This document shows, piece after piece, positions 28,218 through 36,920 of a stretch of DNA of 64,000 nucleotides; the first letter of the stretch is position 1, and the number at the start of each line of letters is the position of its first letter. A model generated the notes under the pieces. That model was not told the origin of the DNA and did not search any database. It saw only the letters and a program-made list of their open reading frames with translations. The DNA is from AWTP1-13 sp963770295 (GTDB lineage: Bacteria > Pseudomonadota > Alphaproteobacteria > Rhizobiales > Hyphomicrobiaceae): positions 124,001-188,000 of the forward strand of contig CAVYPA010000003.1 of NCBI GenBank assembly GCA_963770295.1. The letters are read 5' to 3'. The position numbers and the translations under genes are program-made.

Positions 28218-29576
28218 TCACCTTTGCACCAGGACCAGCTTTGGCTCCGGTACCTCTTGCACCTGATCGGCTAGGGCCTCGAGCCCGCGCGGCACCGGAC
28301 CGCCGTAGGCCCAGTCGAGCAGCTCGATCGTATGGGCGATTGGAATATCCATGCCAAAGGCCAGCTGCACGATGCAGCCGATGTTGCCGGCCGCCACCGC
28401 GTCGGGCCGCACGCGCTTGATGTGGGTGACCTTGCGGTCGCGCAATTGAGCCGCGAGCTCAGGCTGCAGCACGTTGTAGGTCCCGGCCGAGCCGCAACAA
28501 ATATGGCCTTCGGCAATCTCCATCACCGTGAAGCCGGCGTTGCGCAAAAGCTGACGCGGTTCCTCGATAAGGCGCTGGCCGTGCTGCATCGAACAGGCGG
28601 CGTGATAGGCGATCCTGAGCGAGGACCAGCGCTTGGGTGGCCCCATCTCGTAGCCGGCCAGAAATTCGGTCACGTCGCGGCTCATGGCCGCGATCCGTTG
28701 TGCCCGATCTCGGTAGCCGGCCTCGCCCTTGAGAAGGTGCGCGTAGTCCTTGACGGTGGTGCCGCAGCCCGAGGTGTTGACGATCACCGCATCGATCGGA
28801 CCGGCCTTATCGATCAGCCTGGTCCAGGCGTCGACGTTATTTTTGGCCATGGCGATGGCCGCTTGTTCGCGCCCCATGTGCTGCACCAGCGCGCCACAGC
28901 AGCCCGCCCCCGGCGCCACCTCGACGTCGACACCGCGGCGGGCGAGCAGACGAATGGTGGCGTCGTTGATTTCCGGCCGCAGCACCTGCTGGGCGCAGCC
29001 GGCGAGCAAGATCACGCGTTTGCGGCGCTCGAGCTTGGTGATGGCGGTTCCGGGCCCGGCAAAGGCGGCACCGCGCAGCAGGCCGATGGGTGCCAGCTCC
29101 AACATCGCCACCAGTTCGCTGAGCCCGAGCCGACGCAAAATACCGGCCAGCGGTTTGGCAAACCGCGCCGCGCGCAGGGCCAAGCGAAAGCGGTCCGGGT
29201 AGGGCAGCACGGCTGCCAGCATGGCCCGAAGCGCCCGCTCCTTGAGGCTGCGCTGGCCGGTCTCCTCGATGTGGACGCGGGCGTGGTCAACGAGATGCAT
29301 GTAGTCGACCCCGCTCGGACAGGTCGTCATGCAGGAGAGGCAGCTCAGGCAGCGATCGACATGGCGTTGCACCTCGGGGCTGGCCTTGCGTTCGTTCTCG
29401 AACATCTCCTTCATCAGGTAGATGCGCCCGCGCGGGCTGTCGCGCTCGTCGCCCAACAAGAGGTAGGTCGGGCAGGTTGCCGTGCAGAAGCCGCAATGCA
29501 CGCAGCGGCGCAGGATCTTCTCCGCTTCCGCCATGCGTGGGTTTTTCAGTTGCTTGGCGCTAAAATTGGTCTGCAT
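28218..29576 (-). CDS. glcF: glycolate oxidase iron-sulfur subunit GlcF
   Basis: GlcF passes electrons from the flavin subunits GlcD/GlcE of glycolate dehydrogenase to the membrane quinone pool. The 452-residue protein has two N-terminal [4Fe-4S] motifs, CVHCGFCTATCPTY and CLSCLSCMTTCPSGVDY, and two CCG domains (GAGCCGALVQHMG; GHICCGSAGTYNVLQPEL). It follows glcE by 16 bases and completes a glcD-glcE-glcF operon. Glycolate is the likely substrate; the family also includes lactate-linked enzymes. Confidence 0.96.
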   Translation of the reverse strand: MQTNFSAKQLKNPRMAEAEKILRRCVHCGFCTATCPTYLLLGDERDSPRGRIYLMKEMFENERKASPEVQRHVDRCLSCLSCMTTCPSGVDYMHLVDHARVHIEETGQRSLKERALRAMLAAVLPYPDRFRLALRAARFAKPLAGILRRLGLSELVAMLELAPIGLLRGAAFAGPGTAITKLERRKRVILLAGCAQQVLRPEINDATIRLLARRGVDVEVAPGAGCCGALVQHMGREQAAIAMAKNNVDAWTRLIDKAGPIDAVIVNTSGCGTTVKDYAHLLKGEAGYRDRAQRIAAMSRDVTEFLAGYEMGPPKRWSSLRIAYHAACSMQHGQRLIEEPRQLLRNAGFTVMEIAEGHICCGSAGTYNVLQPELAAQLRDRKVTHIKRVRPDAVAAGNIGCIVQLAFGMDIPIAHTIELLDWAYGGPVPRGLEALADQVQEVPEPKLVLVQR

Positions 29577-29592
29577 GGGTGTCCGCTGGCGT

Positions 29593-30813
29593 TCAAAAGT
29601 CCGCGTACATGCGGCCGGGGTTGAGGATGCCGGCCGGATCGAAGGCCGCCTTCAATTGTCGCGAGATCGTCCCGACGCCGGCCTCCAACGGCTGGAATAC
29701 GTCAACGGCCGCGCGCACCTCCGGCGCGGCTCGAATGAGGGTGGCGTGGCCGCCGTGCGTGGCGATGACACGGCGCACGTCGGCAGCGCCCGCATCCGTG
29801 GTCGGCAGCATCTCGAGCCAGATCAGCCCGCCGGCCCAATCGTAGAAGGCACGACAGTCCATATAGCGGGCGATCGCCGCCACCACCTTTGGCCCGGTGC
29901 TCGGCGCCGTCGATATGCGCCACAGGGGCGCATCGCTCGCCTTGAGGAGCGCGAGGGCACGTAATTCCTGCCATAGCGCCAGCGAATTGTCGTGGTCGAG
30001 ATCGTGAATCTCGCCGTAGGCCTTGAGCAGGGCCTTCAGCTTGCCCTTGCGGTAGTCGACTGAGGCCTTGAAATTCTCGAGCCTGAGCGCCGTGACGGCC
30101 TGGCCTTGGCCGCGCAAACCCTCATGCTCCAGGCGCGCGACCATGGCGGCCTGCAGGTGCACGGCACCGCTGACCTCGAAGGGCGTGCCCATCGCCGTGC
30201 ACAGCACTTCTATGGCGATCTCGTCCGGCAGACCGAGCAGCACCAAGGTCTCGGTGTGCTCGGGCATCGGCAGCACCTTGAACGTCACCTCGCTCATGAC
30301 CGCCAGCGTTCCCCAGCTGCCGGCCAGGCCGCGGCAAAGGTCGACGCCGGTGACGTTCTTCATGACGCGCCCGCCGGCCTTGAAGATCTCGCCTCGCCCG
30401 TTCACTGCCCGCAGCCCCAGGAGGTGGTCGCGGGCGGCCCCGACCATGATGCGCCTCGCCCCCGACAGGTTGGTGGCGAACACACCGCCGATGGTGGCGG
30501 CGCGCCCGCCGCCGTCGGCTGCGGCGCCCAGGTTCGCTGGCTCGAAGGCCAGCATCTGGCCGCGCTGGGCGAGGCTCTCTTCGAGCTGGGTTAGCGGCGT
30601 GCCCGACCGCGCCGCCATCACCATCTCGTTGGGCTCGTAGAGCGTGATGCCGCGCAGGGCGCCGGTTGAAAGGCCGAGCGTGGTCGTCATCGGCCGGCCG
30701 ATGTTGTGCTTGCTGCCGCCGCCCTTCAGCTCGAGCGGCGTTCTCGCTTGAGCCGCCTCGCGCAAAATCTGCGCGACCTCGCGTTCGTCGACCGGGCGCA
30801 CGTCGCTTGGCAC
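29593..30813 (-). CDS. glcE: glycolate oxidase FAD-binding subunit GlcE
   Basis: The second flavin-type subunit of glycolate dehydrogenase. The product has the FAD_binding_4 fold (ELKGGGSKHNIGRPM, LAFEPANLGAAADGGGRAAT, GGVFATNLSGARRIMVGAAR, NVTGVDLCRGLAGSWGTLAV) and ends FDPAGILNPGRMYADF. I place the start at the GTG at 30813, eight bases downstream of the glcD stop side and directly after a strong GAGGAGAGG ribosome-binding site; this gives 406 residues. An open frame reaching back to 30906 would overlap glcD by 82 bases and adds only non-conserved residues. Confidence 0.93.
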   Translation of the reverse strand: MPSDVRPVDEREVAQILREAAQARTPLELKGGGSKHNIGRPMTTTLGLSTGALRGITLYEPNEMVMAARSGTPLTQLEESLAQRGQMLAFEPANLGAAADGGGRAATIGGVFATNLSGARRIMVGAARDHLLGLRAVNGRGEIFKAGGRVMKNVTGVDLCRGLAGSWGTLAVMSEVTFKVLPMPEHTETLVLLGLPDEIAIEVLCTAMGTPFEVSGAVHLQAAMVARLEHEGLRGQGQAVTALRLENFKASVDYRKGKLKALLKAYGEIHDLDHDNSLALWQELRALALLKASDAPLWRISTAPSTGPKVVAAIARYMDCRAFYDWAGGLIWLEMLPTTDAGAADVRRVIATHGGHATLIRAAPEVRAAVDVFQPLEAGVGTISRQLKAAFDPAGILNPGRMYADF

Positions 30814-30824
30814 CAATCCTCTCC

Positions 30825-32285
30825 TCAGGCTGCCGCTTTCGGCCTTTTCGCTTGCGCCTCGGGGCGTCCTTCGAGCGGGAACACCTTGGCCGGATTGAGT
30901 AGCCAATTCGGATCGAACACGGTCTTGACGCGCATCTGCTGCTCAAGATCGCTGGCGTCGAACTGGACCCGCATCAGGTCGCGCTTTTCGATGCCGACGC
31001 CGTGCTCGCCGGTCAGGCAGCCGCCTACGGCCACGCACAGCTCGAGCACCTCCGCCCCAGCCCGTTCGGCCTTATCGGCCTGATCGGCATCGTTGGCGTC
31101 ATACAGAATCAGCGGATGCAAGTTGCCATCGCCGGCGTGGAAGATATTGGCAACCTTGAGGCCGTGCGCGTCGCAAATGCGCGAGATTTCGACCAGCACG
31201 TGGCCCAGTTTGCCGAGCGGGATCGTGCCGTCCATGCAGTAGTAATCGGAGATGCGGCCGATGGCGCCGAAGGCCGACTTGCGGCCCTTCCAGATGGCGG
31301 CGCTTTGCTCGGCGCTCTGGCTGACGCGCAGCTCGCGCGGATCGAAGGGTCTGGCGAGCGCTGTGATGGTCTCGAGCAGCGCCTTGATCTCCGCGTCGGA
31401 GCCCTCCACTTCGACGATCAACAGCGCCTCGACGTCGGGATAGCCGGCTTTGGCGAAGGCCTCGCACACACGAATGGCGGGCCGGTCCATGAATTCGATG
31501 GCCACCGGAATGATGCCCGAGCCGATGATGGCGGCGACGCATTGGCCGGCCGCCTCACTGGAATCGAAGCCGATCAGCATCGGCCGGGCGCCCTCGGCGG
31601 CGCGCAGGATGCGTACGGTTGCCTCCGTGACGATCCCAAACTGCCCCTCCGAGCCGACGATCAAGCCGACGAGATCATAGCCCGCCGCGTCGAGATGTGG
31701 CCCGCCAAGCTCGACAATGGCGCCGTCGACCAGCACCATCTTGAGTCCGAGCACGTTGTTGGTCGTCACGCCATACTTGAGACAATGGGCGCCGCCCGAG
31801 TTCATGCCGATGTTGCCGCCAAGCGTGCAGGCGAGCTGGCTCGAGGGATCGGGGGCATAAAAGAAGCCGGCCGTCTTGACGGCCTCGCTGATGGCAAGGT
31901 TGGTGATACCGACCTCAACGCGCGCGACCCGGTTTACGTAGTCGACCTCGAGCACCCGGTTCATGCGCGAGACGGCGACCACCACCGCGTCTTCGGCCGG
32001 TAGCGCGCCGCCCGAAAGCGAGGTGCCGGCGCCGCGGGCCACCACCTTGATGCCCCATTGGTGGCAGTAGCGCAGGACGCGCGCGATCTCCTCGGTCGTG
32101 CTCGGCAGCACGACGGCCAACGGCAGCCTGCGATAGGCCGTCAGCGCATCGGTTTCGTAGGCGCGGCGGCCGACCTCGTCGGCAATGATCGCCTCCCCGC
32201 CGACGAGCCGTCGCAGGTCCGCCACGATGCCTTCACGCCGGGCCAGGATGGCGCGGTCGGGCTCCGGCAGGATCACACGTGACAT
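30825..32285 (-). CDS. glcD: glycolate oxidase FAD-linked subunit GlcD
   Basis: The catalytic FAD subunit of glycolate dehydrogenase. The 486-residue protein starts MSRVILPEPDRAILARREGI, has the PP-loop style GAGTSLSGGALPAEDAVVVA, TLGGNIGMNSGGAHCLKYGV, and the C-terminal segment GCLTGEHGVGIEKRDLMRVQ followed by FDPNWLLNPAKVFP. An ATG 12 bases upstream (MKATMSR) is an alternative start. It leads the glcD-glcE-glcF operon, probably followed by ald. A long plus-strand frame over this gene is a shadow. Confidence 0.96.
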   Translation of the reverse strand: MSRVILPEPDRAILARREGIVADLRRLVGGEAIIADEVGRRAYETDALTAYRRLPLAVVLPSTTEEIARVLRYCHQWGIKVVARGAGTSLSGGALPAEDAVVVAVSRMNRVLEVDYVNRVARVEVGITNLAISEAVKTAGFFYAPDPSSQLACTLGGNIGMNSGGAHCLKYGVTTNNVLGLKMVLVDGAIVELGGPHLDAAGYDLVGLIVGSEGQFGIVTEATVRILRAAEGARPMLIGFDSSEAAGQCVAAIIGSGIIPVAIEFMDRPAIRVCEAFAKAGYPDVEALLIVEVEGSDAEIKALLETITALARPFDPRELRVSQSAEQSAAIWKGRKSAFGAIGRISDYYCMDGTIPLGKLGHVLVEISRICDAHGLKVANIFHAGDGNLHPLILYDANDADQADKAERAGAEVLELCVAVGGCLTGEHGVGIEKRDLMRVQFDASDLEQQMRVKTVFDPNWLLNPAKVFPLEGRPEAQAKRPKAAA

Positions 32286-32927
32286 GGTCGCTTTCATCTC
32301 CAGGGCAGGTGACAGGCAATCGAAAGTATAGCGGCAAGCCACCTGCGTCGCCATTGCCACGCGTGCCTTGTCCCATTGTTGCCTGCGCGCACGCCTCGCC
32401 GGGCACCGCAGGCGCCTGCGGGAGACCATGGCGGGGCCCTTTGTGCTCTAAAAGCACCACGGGGCAAAGCCCCGCCCAGCCAAGGAGAGCACGCGGGGCG
32501 GCGCGCGCAGGGGACTGGGGGACGGCGATGGGTGAGGGCATTGCTTCAAGGATCCTACGCGCCGCGCCATCGCCCCGTTGCGCCTCGCCATCGCAGCCAA
32601 CCGGCGCGCGGCCAAAGCGGGAAAACGCCATGGAAGCGGACCGAGGTCATCAAGACATGCCAGAAGAGCTCCCGAGCCTGCCAAGACATCGGACCGACGG
32701 CGAAGAACAAGGTGGGTGTTCCGCCGCGCGCGCATCCTGGGGCACGCGGGCGCGATTGAAGGTTCCAGCTCGTCGGAGGCCAACAGGCTCTCCGGCACCA
32801 GGGGGGGGTTGGTCTGGACCGAAGCTCTCATGCTGACAGACCCAGAACATCCCGCGGGCGAGACGTCCGGGACCAAATTGGCCTTTGTCGGCCTCAAGGA
32901 TGAGCGCGATCGTTGGGGTGTGATCGC
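32286..32927. other. intergenic region upstream of glcD
   Basis: These 642 bases hold no reading frame that resembles a protein. Visible structures are a perfect 14-base palindrome CGCAGGCGCCTGCG (32407-32420), a small hairpin GTGCT-CTAA-AGCAC type (about 32442-32457) and a tight hairpin CGGGGC-AAA-GCCCCG (about 32459-32473). They stand 120-190 bases upstream of glcD and could be an operator or leader structure, but nothing ties them to a known family. Confidence 0.4.
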
Positions 32928-33329
32928 CTACTTGACGAGCTTCCCGAAATGACCCTGGCCGAAACGACCCTCGCGATAACGACCCTCGCGATAACGATCC
33001 TGGCCGAAGTGACCCTGCCCGGACTGCGCCTCGGCCTGGCCCAGGCGGCCCGGGCCGCGTCCGAACGGGTGTAAGGCCGGGCGACCTCCCGACAGCCCCG
33101 ATCGGCGCCGGTTCGATTCGCGGCTGCGGATGCAACCTTCTAGGCAGCGCTGCAGCTGGACCTGGCAGCGCGAACGGTCGTGCGTTGACTTATAGCAGGC
33201 GCCGTAGGCGGCCCTGCAGCCCGACGAACAGGCATTCTGTGCGTGCACGCGCGACGGCCACACGCCGACGGCCGCCAAAAGCGAGAGCCCGAGCAGTGCC
33301 GCGGCCAGGCGCCGCCTGGGCCGGCGCAT
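32928..33329 (-). CDS. small cysteine-rich exported protein with pentapeptide tail
   Basis: I do not recognise a named family. Starting at the ATG at 33329, the 133-residue product has a signal peptide (RRPRRRLAAALLGLSLLAAV, ending VHAQ), then a cysteine pattern C-x3-C-x6-C-x9-C-x6-C-x3-C in ACSSGCRAAYGACYK and RCQVQLQRCLEGC, compatible with a helical hairpin pinned by disulfides. The C-terminus is a five-residue repeat (YREGR, FGQGH) encoded by five 15-base DNA units at 32950-33024. The open frame extends 22 codons upstream of the chosen start. Export and disulfides are inferred; the repeat tail may vary between strains. Confidence 0.6.
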   Translation of the reverse strand: MRRPRRRLAAALLGLSLLAAVGVWPSRVHAQNACSSGCRAAYGACYKSTHDRSRCQVQLQRCLEGCIRSRESNRRRSGLSGGRPALHPFGRGPGRLGQAEAQSGQGHFGQDRYREGRYREGRFGQGHFGKLVK

Positions 33330-33475
33330 GCGGCCGACCTCGCCGCCCGTTGTCTGTGGCTGCGCCATCGCCGGTCGAGGTAACGTGAGCCGCATCGCGG
33401 CATTGCTACGCTCGAAAGCATGAACGTCAGCTGAATGTGGCCGCGCGCCGCCCGCGGCGACGAATAGCCTAGTTG

Positions 33476-34861
33476 CTAAAAGGCAAACTCAGTAAACAGT
33501 GGATCAGTACTCCGGCCCCAAACCGTTTTGTAGCGCTCAAGCATTTCCTGGGCGGGCGTGCAGCCGTCCGCGACGATGGCCTCGACCGGTTCGAGGAAGA
33601 TCGTCTCGTCCTGCCCTTTGCCGTTCGCGCGGGCGCGCCGTGCCAGCCCCGCGCGGGCGATGGCGGTGGCCTGGCGCGCAATCTCAAGCGCGCTGGTGCC
33701 GTGCACGGGGGAGGCCAGGGCCTGTTCCGGCACCGCGTCGCGCAAGGCCTGGCGCTCCGGCGCGCTCCAGGCCTTGACCAAGTCCCAGGCCGCATCGAGC
33801 GCCGTGGCATCGTACAGCAAGCCGGTCCAAAAGGCGGCCACCGCACAAATGCGGCGCCAGCGTCCGCCGTCGGCACCCCGCATCTCCAGAAACTGCTTCA
33901 TGCGCACTTCGGGGAAGAGCGTCGTCAAGTGATCGGACCAATCATCGATCGTCGGCCGCTCGCCCGGGAGCGCGGCTAGGTGCCCCTCCATAAAATCCCG
34001 GAACGAGGCGCCGGCCACGTCGATGTAACGGCCGTCGCGATAAATGAAATACATCGGCACGCCGAGGGCGTAATCGGCGTAGCGCTCGAAGCTCATGCCG
34101 GGCTCGAACGCGAACGGCAACATGCCCGTGCGCGCCTTGTCGGTGTCGCGCCACACCTCGCTGCGCAGCGACAAAAAGCCGTTCGGCTTGCGCTCGCTGA
34201 AGGGGGAACAGGCAAAGATCGCCGTGGCGATAGGCTGCAGCGCCAGCGATACGCGCAGCTTCTTGACCATGTCGGCCTCGTTGGCGAAGTCCAAATTCAC
34301 CTGGATGGTGGCGGTGCGGTACATCATGTCAAGACCGCGCGAACCGACGAGCGGCATATAGCGTGTCATGACGCCGTAGCGCTGCTTTGGCATGCGCGGC
34401 GTCTCCTCAAACCCCCAATTGGGGGAGAAGCCGACGCCAAGAAAACCGATGCCAAGCTCGTCGCCCACGGCGCGCACCTGATCGAGGTGCAGTTGCGTCT
34501 CCGCGCCCAGCTCGTGCACGGTCCTGAGCGGAGCACCGGAGAGCTCGAATTGCCCGCCAGGTTCGAGCGAAACGGTGCCGGCGTTGGCTTCCCCGCTCGG
34601 CCGCTTGAGCGCGATGATGTTGTCCCCTTCCATAATGGGGATCCAGCCGAAGCGGGCGATCAGCCCTTCCATCAAGCTGCGCACCCCGCGCGGGCCGGCG
34701 TAGGGAACCGGACCCAGTGTATCGGTGTGGAACAAAAACTTCTCGTGCTCGGTGCCAATGCGCCAACGTTCCTTCGGCTTTGACCCGGCGGCGATCCAGG
34801 CGACCAAATCGTCGCGCGAACCAACAGGCGGGCTGGGCGCACTGTCCTCGCGGGTGGACAT
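33476..34861 (-). CDS. gshA: glutamate-cysteine ligase
   Basis: GshA makes gamma-glutamylcysteine, the first step to glutathione. The 461-residue protein is of the plant/alphaproteobacterial type: RIGTEHEKFLFH, PSGEANAGTVSLEPGGQFEL, GFSPNWGFEETPRMPKQRY, LDFANEADMVKKLRVSLALQ and DGRYIDVAGASFRDFMEG are visible, and it ends near DPLFTEFAF. The ATG at 34861 is used; a further open 12 codons upstream lack similarity. It follows rsmE by 109 bases on the same strand. A probable redox link to the rest of the cluster is not evident. Confidence 0.94.
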   Translation of the reverse strand: MSTREDSAPSPPVGSRDDLVAWIAAGSKPKERWRIGTEHEKFLFHTDTLGPVPYAGPRGVRSLMEGLIARFGWIPIMEGDNIIALKRPSGEANAGTVSLEPGGQFELSGAPLRTVHELGAETQLHLDQVRAVGDELGIGFLGVGFSPNWGFEETPRMPKQRYGVMTRYMPLVGSRGLDMMYRTATIQVNLDFANEADMVKKLRVSLALQPIATAIFACSPFSERKPNGFLSLRSEVWRDTDKARTGMLPFAFEPGMSFERYADYALGVPMYFIYRDGRYIDVAGASFRDFMEGHLAALPGERPTIDDWSDHLTTLFPEVRMKQFLEMRGADGGRWRRICAVAAFWTGLLYDATALDAAWDLVKAWSAPERQALRDAVPEQALASPVHGTSALEIARQATAIARAGLARRARANGKGQDETIFLEPVEAIVADGCTPAQEMLERYKTVWGRSTDPLFTEFAF

Positions 34862-34970
34862 CCGGCGGCTGTTCCTTAAGGTTTGTCGGGCTGCCACGCT
34901 GGCTCGCGTCTAGGCCCGCCCCTTGTTATGGAAAAGACCGGTCGTGCACAAGCCTTTGGCGCTTGCGCCC

Positions 34971-35711
34971 TCAACGCCAATCGCCAAGCGTGGCATTCAC
35001 GAGCGCGAGAGCGGCAACCGCCGCCGTATCGGCGCGCAGGATCCGCGGGCCCAAGGAGATGCGCACGGCGAATGCCCGGGATGTGACGAGCTCACGCTCG
35101 GCCTCATCGAAGCCGCCCTCGGGTCCGATCAACAACGCCAGGGGACCGGGATCGAGCGCGCCAAGCGCGGCAAGCGGATCGGGGTGGTCGCTGTCCTCGT
35201 CACAGAAAATGAGCCGCCGCCGCTGGTCCCAGTGCGCGAGCGCCGAGCTGAGCGTTTCGGCGTCGAGCACGTCCGGTATCCGCAAGATGCCGCACTGCTC
35301 GGCGGCCTCGATCGCATTGGCACGCATGCGTGCGCCGTTGATGCGGTCCGGCGTGGTGCGGCGGGTGAAAATCGGACGCAAGCGGGCGACCCCCATCTCG
35401 GTGGCCTTTTGCACCATGTAGTCGAGCCGCGCCCGTTTCAGGGGGGCGAACAGGTAGTCGATATCGGGGGCGGCCTGCTGCGGTCGCACTTGGATCTCGG
35501 CAGTGAGCGTCGTTGCCGACTTGCGCGCTTGCGCGATGCGCGCGCGCCACTCGCCGTCGCGCCCGTTGAAGATGAGGATCTGATCGCCGGGGTCAAGGCG
35601 CAGCACATTGCGCAAATAGTTGGCCTGATCGGCCCGACAGGCGACGATGGCGCCCGGCGCCAACTCGCTGTCAACGAAGAGGCGATGGGCACTAAAGTCG
35701 TAACGGCGCAT
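34971..35711 (-). CDS. rsmE: 16S rRNA m3U1498 methyltransferase RsmE
   Basis: RsmE methylates U1498 of 16S rRNA with S-adenosylmethionine. The 246-residue protein has a PUA-like N-terminal domain (HRLFVDSELAPGA, NYLRNVLRLDPGDQI) and a SPOUT methyltransferase domain with FAPLKRARLDYMVQKATEMG, RRTTPDRINGARM, the cofactor knot ALLIGPEGGFDEAERELV and ISLGPRILRADTAAVAALAL. It follows argC by 53 bases and precedes gshA, so it may be transcribed from the argC promoter. Confidence 0.95.
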   Translation of the reverse strand: MRRYDFSAHRLFVDSELAPGAIVACRADQANYLRNVLRLDPGDQILIFNGRDGEWRARIAQARKSATTLTAEIQVRPQQAAPDIDYLFAPLKRARLDYMVQKATEMGVARLRPIFTRRTTPDRINGARMRANAIEAAEQCGILRIPDVLDAETLSSALAHWDQRRRLIFCDEDSDHPDPLAALGALDPGPLALLIGPEGGFDEAERELVTSRAFAVRISLGPRILRADTAAVAALALVNATLGDWR

Positions 35712-35764
35712 GGCATCCCCTAGCGGCGCGCATGGACACGGGTCGGCAGCGGGCGCGCCCTAGC

Positions 35765-36769
35765 CTACACCGGCACGCCGAGCATCAAGCCGATGTTCTG
35801 CAACGCCTGCCCCGCCGCCCCCTTGCCGAGGTTGTCGAGCCGCGCCACCAACACCGCCTGGCCGTGCTTGGCGTTGGCAAAGACCCTGAGCTCGAGCGCA
35901 TTGGTGCCATTGAGGCCCTCGGGCTCGAGACGGCCGCCTTGGCTTGCTGGGTCGCCGGCGGGAACGACCGCGACGCCCTTGGCACCGGCATAGTAGTGGG
36001 TCAAAACCGCCTCCAGGTCGCCAGCGGTCGGTTTGCCCGGCAGCGTGTCGAGATGGAGCGGCACGCTCACCAGCATGCCCTGCCGAAAGGTGCCGACCGA
36101 GGGCACAAACAGCGGCCGCCGCGTTAGCTTGGCGTATTTCTGCAGCTCGGGAACGTGCTTGTGCTCGAGGCCGAGGCCGTAGAGCTCGAAGGCGGGGGCA
36201 TCGCCGGCTTCGTAGGCCTCAATCATGGAGCGGCCGCCGCCGCTATAGCCGCTGACCGCGTTCACGCTCAAAGGGTAGTCGGCCGGGATCAGGTCCGCCG
36301 CGACCAGCGGGCGAATGAGGGCGATGGCGCCCGTGGGATAGCAGCCAGGATTGGTGACGCGCCGCGCCTGCCGCACGGCCGTCGTCTGGCCCTCATCGAG
36401 TTCGGGAAAACCGTAAACCCAACCGTCGGCGACGCGGTGGGCCGTGCTCCCATCGACGATTTTAGGGCCCCCCCCGCCCAGCAACTCGATCAACGCGACG
36501 GCCTCCTTGGCGGCGGCATCGGGAAGGCAGAGCACCACCAGATCGACCTCGCGCATGGCGGCGAGCCGCGCCCGGGGGTCCTTGCGCTCGGTCGGCGCCA
36601 CGCTTTTCACCTCGAGGGCCGCGGCGCCCTCGACCAGGCGGCGGATCTCAAGACCGGTGGTGCCGGCCTCGCCATCGATGAAAATTCTGGGTTTCTTGCC
36701 TGTCGCTTGGCCCGTTATTTGGCCCCTGGCGAGGCTGGCCTTGGGCTCGGAGGCTGTCTTGGTCGGCAT
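35765..36769 (-). CDS. argC: N-acetyl-gamma-glutamyl-phosphate reductase (type 2)
   Basis: ArgC catalyses the third step of arginine synthesis, the NADPH-dependent reduction of N-acetylglutamyl phosphate. The protein (334 residues from the ATG at 36769) has IFIDGEAGTTGLEIRRLVEG, the cofactor-binding start of the short type 2 ArgC, the active-site cysteine in VTNPGCYPTGAIALIRPL, GYSGGGRSMIEAYE and KHVPELQKYAKL. About 25 extra N-terminal residues precede the conserved part, so a later start is possible. Its leader contains a promoter, an Arg-rich small frame and a terminator with a matching antiterminator segment, described separately, which together suggest attenuation by arginine supply. Confidence 0.95.
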   Translation of the reverse strand: MPTKTASEPKASLARGQITGQATGKKPRIFIDGEAGTTGLEIRRLVEGAAALEVKSVAPTERKDPRARLAAMREVDLVVLCLPDAAAKEAVALIELLGGGGPKIVDGSTAHRVADGWVYGFPELDEGQTTAVRQARRVTNPGCYPTGAIALIRPLVAADLIPADYPLSVNAVSGYSGGGRSMIEAYEAGDAPAFELYGLGLEHKHVPELQKYAKLTRRPLFVPSVGTFRQGMLVSVPLHLDTLPGKPTAGDLEAVLTHYYAGAKGVAVVPAGDPASQGGRLEPEGLNGTNALELRVFANAKHGQAVLVARLDNLGKGAAGQALQNIGLMLGVPV

Positions 36770-36798
36770 GGTGCTGAGCTCGATGGAGAATAGACAAC

Positions 36799-36825
36799 AA
36801 AAAAGCCGCGCTCGAGACGCGGCTG
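36799..36825 (-). terminator. rho-independent terminator/attenuator upstream of argC
   Basis: On the minus strand AGCCGCG (36824-36818), a seven-base loop TCTCGAG and CGCGGCT (36810-36804) form a perfect seven-pair stem, followed by five more T residues (36803-36799). It lies 29 bases before the argC start and well after the MFS stop. It could simply end the MFS transcript, but see the overlapping regulatory entry. Confidence 0.85.
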
Positions 36826-36886
36826 GCGAAGTGGACGCCCGTGGCAACGAGCGTCATCGCAGCCGCGGGTCAAACCGGCGGCGTCG
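36804..36886 (-). promoter_or_regulatory. putative arginine attenuator of argC (competing hairpins)
   Basis: Three segments can pair in alternative ways. Segment 2, CGCGGCTG (36867-36860), lies inside the last codons of the small Arg-rich frame. Segment 3, CAGCCGCG (36825-36818), is its exact complement over eight bases and is also the left arm of the terminator. Segment 4, CGCGGCT (36810-36804), repeats segment 2. A weaker pairing GCCGC/GCGGC within the Arg codon region can occupy segment 2 when no ribosome is present. A ribosome stalled at the Arg codons (36886-36875) would leave segment 2 free to pair with 3 and prevent termination; one reaching the stop codon (36856-36854) would cover segment 2 and allow it. 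This is a model from sequence only. Confidence 0.65.
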
Positions 36887-36913
36887 GATGGCCATCTTCG
36901 CAATCGTCATCAT
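36854..36913 (-). CDS. putative Arg-rich leader peptide of argC
   Basis: A small frame starting at ATG 36913 (or at ATG 36910 or 36895, in frame) encodes MMTIAKMAIRRRRFDPRLR and stops with TGA at 36856-36854. Four successive Arg codons (CGA CGC CGC CGG, 36886-36875) are followed by two more (CGG, CGA). The first ATG lies just where transcription from the upstream promoter is expected to begin, so translation may be leaderless, as I recall being described for trpL in rhizobia; the inner ATG at 36895 has at best a weak ribosome-binding site. GC-rich non-coding DNA tends to encode Arg by chance, so the peptide alone proves little; its position between the promoter and a switchable terminator in front of an arginine gene is the argument. 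Confidence 0.6.
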   Translation of the reverse strand: MMTIAKMAIRRRRFDPRLR

Positions 36914-36920
36914 GGCCGTT

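Noticed and set aside
28332..29624. Long plus-strand frame opposite glcF (430 codons)
   Set aside because: Composition is His/Gly/Arg-rich without motifs; glcF on the other strand has all its iron-sulfur motifs.
32430..32927. Possible riboswitch upstream of glcD
   Set aside because: Small hairpins and a palindrome exist, but no conserved core of a known class (glycine, cobalamin, SAM) could be recognised.
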